18,416 nucleotides of DNA from a candidate division CSSED10-310 bacterium (lineage in GTDB: Bacteria > CSSED10-310 > JAFGDC01). A program made the translations under genes and the position numbers. The stretch spans positions 1 to 18,416 of the forward strand of contig JAFGDC010000305.1 in NCBI GenBank assembly GCA_016932295.1, in the 5' to 3' direction. Below, one piece after another: positions 15,332-18,416 of this stretch. Under the pieces are notes generated by a model. The model searched no databases and had not been told where the DNA came from. It saw only the letters and a list, made by a program, of their open reading frames with translations. How positions within the stretch are numbered: the first letter of the stretch is position 1; each line of letters opens with the position of its first letter.

Positions 15332-16870
15332 ATGTTTTCCGATGCGGACCCAATCAGAGACATACTGATTCCTGCGGCCATCCTGACCGCCGTCACCGGG
15401 TTGCTCTTCTTCATTCTACAGGTAGCCACCCTGCTCTTTGCGCATGCTTCACTGGCCCCCATCAAGCTGGTGGCACTATGTTTCGTTTTGGGTGTCATCA
15501 TGACCACCAGGTTGAGCGTGAAACACGGACCGGGCTCCGAACGAGCCTACCGGGTAGCACTCGCCTCCGTGACCGTTTTCTATCTCCTGTTCGCCTGTTC
15601 GGACAGCGGCCTGTTCGGCTTCGCCGGCCTCACATTCTGGCCCGCTTTCCCACTCTCCATCATGCTCCTGGCGTTCCTTTGGTGGTTCACGGCGCGGCTC
15701 ACCAGAGAATGTACCATCATGCCGCCGGACCTGGCGGAAACGCCTGGTGATCCCAGTCCGGAAACGGCCGCCGCCGGCATGATCGCGCCACTGATCACGT
15801 ACCGCTATCTGGCTGGAGCAGCCGCTGATTTCATGAATCGTACAAACCGTTCCGACACATCGCTGACCATAGAGATCGAACGAACCCCCGCCAACGAATT
15901 CAGGGCAGCAGCCGATATCACTCCCGAGAAACACCCGGCTCGTCTGATCCTGCTGCTCTCGGTGGTCGCCACATTCTTATTTGGGTTCGGCGGGCGCCTG
16001 TTGCTGCACACCACGGCCACCCATCTGGCGAATGGCTATCGCTGCATGTTCGCGTATGTCCTGGCGACCGCAGTGTTGTTGATGTTGTCCAGCATCAACG
16101 AGATGCGGGTCAGGATCATGAAAACAGGCAGCAGGATGGATACCACCACCACCATGGGATGGCTCGCCGTGGGTCTGATCACAATCGGACTCCTGTTCAT
16201 GACGGCTTACGGACTGCCACATTTCGAGAAACGGGAGTTCGGCAGCCTCACGCCGCCGCCGGATTTCACAACCGCTTCGAATGACGCCTCAGCCAAGACC
16301 GATGACATCACTTCGCGGCGGGAATCCACAAGCAGGCCGCCGGTGGCGCCTGTGCCACCTCTCGCACCGGCGCTGGCACGCCTGGCGGCAGTCATCGCGG
16401 CGGGTGTGGTGGGACTGATCATCTGCTTTGGTTTGTGGAAAGGCGTTCCGGCCTTACTTGGATTGTTGCGGCGGGAAGAACGCCGGAACACTGCGCAACG
16501 CGCCACCCGGACGGAACCACCCCCAGTGACCGCGCCGGATGAAGGCACTCCTGGAATCAGAAAGGTGGATTTCCGCCTGTCATTCGCGGCGGCCGGACTT
16601 CATGAAATGCCCGTGGTGGAAGCCGTCGAACACGTCTATCATGCCCTCATGGTGGTTCTGATCGCCGCCGGACCATCAGCCATGGAACGCGCCACGCCGC
16701 TCGAGAGATTACACCTCATACCGCCATCCATGCGGCACATGGAACCAGTCATACACGAACTCACCGAACTGTTCATCACCGTATCATACACCGACCGTTC
16801 ACCACCCGGAGACAGTCACGAGAAACTCGAGAAAGCCTGGAACGAACTACGGAAGCACGCCCGGCATTGA
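15332..16870 (+). CDS. Polytopic membrane protein with DUF4129-like C-terminus
   Basis: The 512-residue product starts at ATG 15332, the first in-frame start after a TGA at 15326; GGAG at 15318-15321 lies 10 nt upstream. Likely membrane helices are at 11-36, 42-59, 75-90, 93-120, 203-221, 236-255, 274-293 and 349-368. A proline- and threonine-rich loop (305-348) lies between the last two. The cytoplasmic-looking tail 410-512 contains TPLERLHLIPPSM and a helix pair up to YTDRSPPGDSHEKLEKAWNE, which resembles the DUF4129 domain (tPxExxxrl ... YSxxP ... A---W--L) found at the C-terminus of TgpA-type transglutaminases. The transglutaminase Cys-His-Asp core itself is absent. The 74-nt gap after the DUF58 gene is the largest inside the run. 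Role unknown; by context part of the MoxR/DUF58 envelope system. The DUF4129 call is by motif resemblance. Confidence 0.65.
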   Translation: MFSDADPIRDILIPAAILTAVTGLLFFILQVATLLFAHASLAPIKLVALCFVLGVIMTTRLSVKHGPGSERAYRVALASVTVFYLLFACSDSGLFGFAGLTFWPAFPLSIMLLAFLWWFTARLTRECTIMPPDLAETPGDPSPETAAAGMIAPLITYRYLAGAAADFMNRTNRSDTSLTIEIERTPANEFRAAADITPEKHPARLILLLSVVATFLFGFGGRLLLHTTATHLANGYRCMFAYVLATAVLLMLSSINEMRVRIMKTGSRMDTTTTMGWLAVGLITIGLLFMTAYGLPHFEKREFGSLTPPPDFTTASNDASAKTDDITSRRESTSRPPVAPVPPLAPALARLAAVIAAGVVGLIICFGLWKGVPALLGLLRREERRNTAQRATRTEPPPVTAPDEGTPGIRKVDFRLSFAAAGLHEMPVVEAVEHVYHALMVVLIAAGPSAMERATPLERLHLIPPSMRHMEPVIHELTELFITVSYTDRSPPGDSHEKLEKAWNELRKHARH

Positions 16871-16893
16871 CCCGTCGGGACCATACATGCCGG
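16861..16893. terminator. Nested inverted repeat between convergent genes
   Basis: CCGGCAT (16861-16867) pairs with ATGCCGG (16887-16893), enclosing a 3-bp CCC-GTC-GGG stem (16871-16879). It sits between the convergent DUF4129-like and TPR genes, whose stops are 29 nt apart, and could serve both as terminator. No T-run is present on either strand. Confidence 0.3.
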
Positions 16894-16899
16894 AAATGC

Positions 16900-18246
16900 T
16901 CATTCGGTCCGTTCGTACACTTCCCTGAACATTCCAATCACAACGGACAGACCATCGGCACCGACACCATGTTCCTCAAGCAGTTCCAGATCCATCAGAT
17001 ACTGCTTGCAAAGGTTGGTACGGCCGATATTACTGAGCACCCGACGCAGTACAGGGAAAGCCTGATCGGGTTGCCCCACCGACCAGAGAGCCAGGCCGTG
17101 AATCACCAGGGTATTGAGGTGGTCAGAATCATAATTGAGCTTTTCAGAGCAGAGTGTGATGATGTCGAGATATCGGCGACGGGCCATTTCCCTGCGATTC
17201 ATGAGCTGGCAGGTAAGGGCGAGATTGAAAAGCGCGGTGATATAATTCCGCTTGATCTCCAGGGATCTCAGAAAGTGAAATTCAGCCTGCGAAAAACGGT
17301 GCAGACGCAGCAGTGCATTGCCCAGATTGCAATGGTAAAATGGCTCCTCAGGCGCTAATTCGACGGCGCGCGATAGATGAACCGCAGCATCATCGTAGCG
17401 CCGCTGCATGAAATACATGAGGCCGATGTAGTTATAAAGGAACGGATCATCCGGGGCCAGCCGCAGGGCGAACTGCAGGGTTCGGAAACCGAGCGCTTCC
17501 CGCCGAGTGGTAAAGAACGCAATTCCCAGACTACCGTAGATCCTGGCATGGTGCTGATTCAACTTGAGCGCACGCCGGAATTGCTCGATAGCCTCGTACA
17601 CCCGGCCCTGCTGAAAGAAGACCACACCCAGCAACCGGTGGGCCTGGTAGTCACCTGGATTCATATCCAACACATGCTTGAAGTAGCTCTCCGCCAATCG
17701 CGAATCCCGGCCAAAGTCTTCCATGGCACGATGGCCAAGATCGTAATATACCCTGGCGAGAAGGCGCCTTACAGGCATCAGACTGACATCGAGGAACAGC
17801 GCCAGTTCCAGCTCCCGCAGCGCTTTGGCCAACTCATCGCAGCGATAGGCGAGGGAGCCTGATTTCAGATGCACGAGCGCCCTCAGGGTCGGTTCCATCC
17901 GTTCTTCCGGGAGCGCAGTGGAAATCGTTTTTATTAAGCGTCCGCTTGCTTCACGGCTGCTTTCGAGAAACGCCGGATCACTCAATACACGCGTCACCTT
18001 ATCATGACCGAGGCGTGGCGCGGGCAGTGTTCCGATCACCTGGCGCAGAGCATCCACACTGTATTCGCTGGCTTCCAGGTACAGACGCAGCATGATCCGC
18101 AATGCCCGTTCCGACCTGTTCTCTCCATACATACTCCAGGCACGCGAGAATAGACGCTTCCACATCTCGTGCGCATAGAAATGCTCTGGAATCGGCGCCA
18201 GCCCACGAAGGAACCGGTGGTCATTTTCAAGCTCAATTATTGTCAC
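16900..18246 (-). CDS. TPR-repeat protein
   Basis: The 448-residue product starts at GTG 18246 with AGGAA five nt upstream; the overlapping ATG three bases earlier is out of frame. No signal peptide or membrane helix is visible, so it is probably cytoplasmic. Residues 199-368 form five contiguous 34-residue tetratricopeptide repeats at 199-232, 233-266, 267-300, 301-334 and 335-368. Each has the G-x-x-x-F/Y and A-x-x-x-F/L pattern (for example LGVVFFQQGRVYEAIEQF and LGNALLRLHRF). Residues 125-198 look like further degenerate helical repeats, and 372-448 form a capping helical region. The first 120 residues are helical with no recognised family. TPR arrays bind partner proteins; the partner is unknown. 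It is convergent with the MoxR module and has its own upstream palindrome, so it is likely a separate unit. Confidence 0.85.
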   Translation of the reverse strand: MTIIELENDHRFLRGLAPIPEHFYAHEMWKRLFSRAWSMYGENRSERALRIMLRLYLEASEYSVDALRQVIGTLPAPRLGHDKVTRVLSDPAFLESSREASGRLIKTISTALPEERMEPTLRALVHLKSGSLAYRCDELAKALRELELALFLDVSLMPVRRLLARVYYDLGHRAMEDFGRDSRLAESYFKHVLDMNPGDYQAHRLLGVVFFQQGRVYEAIEQFRRALKLNQHHARIYGSLGIAFFTTRREALGFRTLQFALRLAPDDPFLYNYIGLMYFMQRRYDDAAVHLSRAVELAPEEPFYHCNLGNALLRLHRFSQAEFHFLRSLEIKRNYITALFNLALTCQLMNRREMARRRYLDIITLCSEKLNYDSDHLNTLVIHGLALWSVGQPDQAFPVLRRVLSNIGRTNLCKQYLMDLELLEEHGVGADGLSVVIGMFREVYERTE

Positions 18247-18261
18247 ATGCGTTCCTATCCC

Positions 18262-18277
18262 ATGGTAAGTTTACCAT
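18262..18277. promoter_or_regulatory. 16-bp palindrome upstream of the TPR gene (operator candidate)
   Basis: ATGGTAA (18262-18268) and TTACCAT (18271-18277) form a perfect inverted repeat with a 2-nt centre, 16 bp upstream of the GTG start of the TPR gene. Compact symmetry of this size suits a dimeric repressor, and its position would block initiation or the early leader. It also lies just upstream of the possible + strand start at 18291. Confidence 0.4.
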
Positions 18278-18290
18278 CCATACCGCCAAA

Positions 18291-18416
18291 ATGAAACGCA
18301 TCCTCAGAAACCCCTTAGGTTTCAATATGAGCCTGAAGTGGATCAGTAAAGAGGAGCGGTTGTCTGACGAAAAGCGCCTTCGTGTGCCTTTCGTGGTGTC
18401 TTTATCAGCGCCACTG
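18291..18416 (+). CDS. Possible 5' end of a divergent gene (partial, hypothetical)
   Basis: From ATG 18291 the frame stays open to the window end (42 codons) and gives a basic N-terminus beginning MKRILRNPLGFN, followed by EERLSDEKRLRVPFVVSLS. No Shine-Dalgarno precedes it (CCGCCAAA), GC at third positions is only moderate, and another ATG at 18327 is in frame. One reading frame of the opposite strand is also open here, so coding is not assured. No family is recognised. If real, it is divergent from the TPR gene and shares the palindrome at 18262-18277. The alternative is a plain upstream region. Confidence 0.3.
   Translation, partial: MKRILRNPLGFNMSLKWISKEERLSDEKRLRVPFVVSLSAPL

Noticed and set aside
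16867..17358. Plus-strand 163-codon frame after the DUF4129-like gene
   Set aside because: It overlaps the TPR gene antisense; the TPR periodicity in the minus strand is decisive.
1..18416. tRNA, rRNA, CRISPR arrays, insertion sequences, attachment sites
   Set aside because: None of the expected conserved arms, regular repeats with spacers, transposase motifs or flanking duplications was found on reading the window.

Overview
The window is a GC-rich (roughly 60 %), densely coding bacterial contig fragment from a Gram-negative-type organism. It carries nine protein genes that can be supported in full, one truncated gene at the left edge and one doubtful start at the right edge. No rRNA, tRNA, CRISPR array, transposase or phage gene is visible. 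The organism cannot be named from the sequence. Hints are a double-length UvrA, a form known from Chlamydiae and some related phyla, and a secreted right-handed beta-helix protein of a style common in uncultured phyla of the FCB/PVC sphere. This suggests an uncultured lineage in that neighbourhood, with low confidence.

Layout. 1-602: C-terminal part of a divergent MetF-like methylenetetrahydrofolate reductase (+). 669-1985: secreted beta-helix protein with a separate C-terminal beta-rich domain (+). 2216-3580: orphan ATP-grasp ligase related to the glutathionylspermidine synthase type (+), followed by a perfect 12-bp hairpin. 3841-4194: small cupin (-), divergent from uvrA, with a 7-8-7 inverted repeat between the two genes. 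4337-9883: tandem (two-in-one) UvrA of 1848 residues (+). 10089-16870: a + strand run of queG, a DUF1444-like membrane protein, a MoxR AAA+ ATPase, a DUF58 protein and a polytopic protein with a DUF4129-like tail. 16900-18246: a TPR protein (-) convergent with that run. 18247-18416: upstream region of the TPR gene with a 16-bp palindrome, plus a possible 5' end of another + strand gene.

How the genes fit together. The clearest functional unit is the five-gene run, where spacings are 8-nt overlap, 11 nt, 9 nt and 74 nt. MoxR, DUF58 and DUF4129 are a known envelope-associated module that often also has a transglutaminase or VWA proteins. Here neither appears. A two-part membrane protein (soluble DUF1444-like N-terminus, six-helix C-terminus) is placed between queG and moxR instead. 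The tandem UvrA is markedly asymmetric: its second half looks like a canonical UvrA, while its first half has lost recognisable UvrB-binding and DQSPIGRT-type motifs but kept all ATPase and zinc motifs. The strongest candidates for something undescribed are the DUF1444-membrane protein in the MoxR module and the orphan ATP-grasp ligase. No stretch longer than 300 bases lacks a gene.
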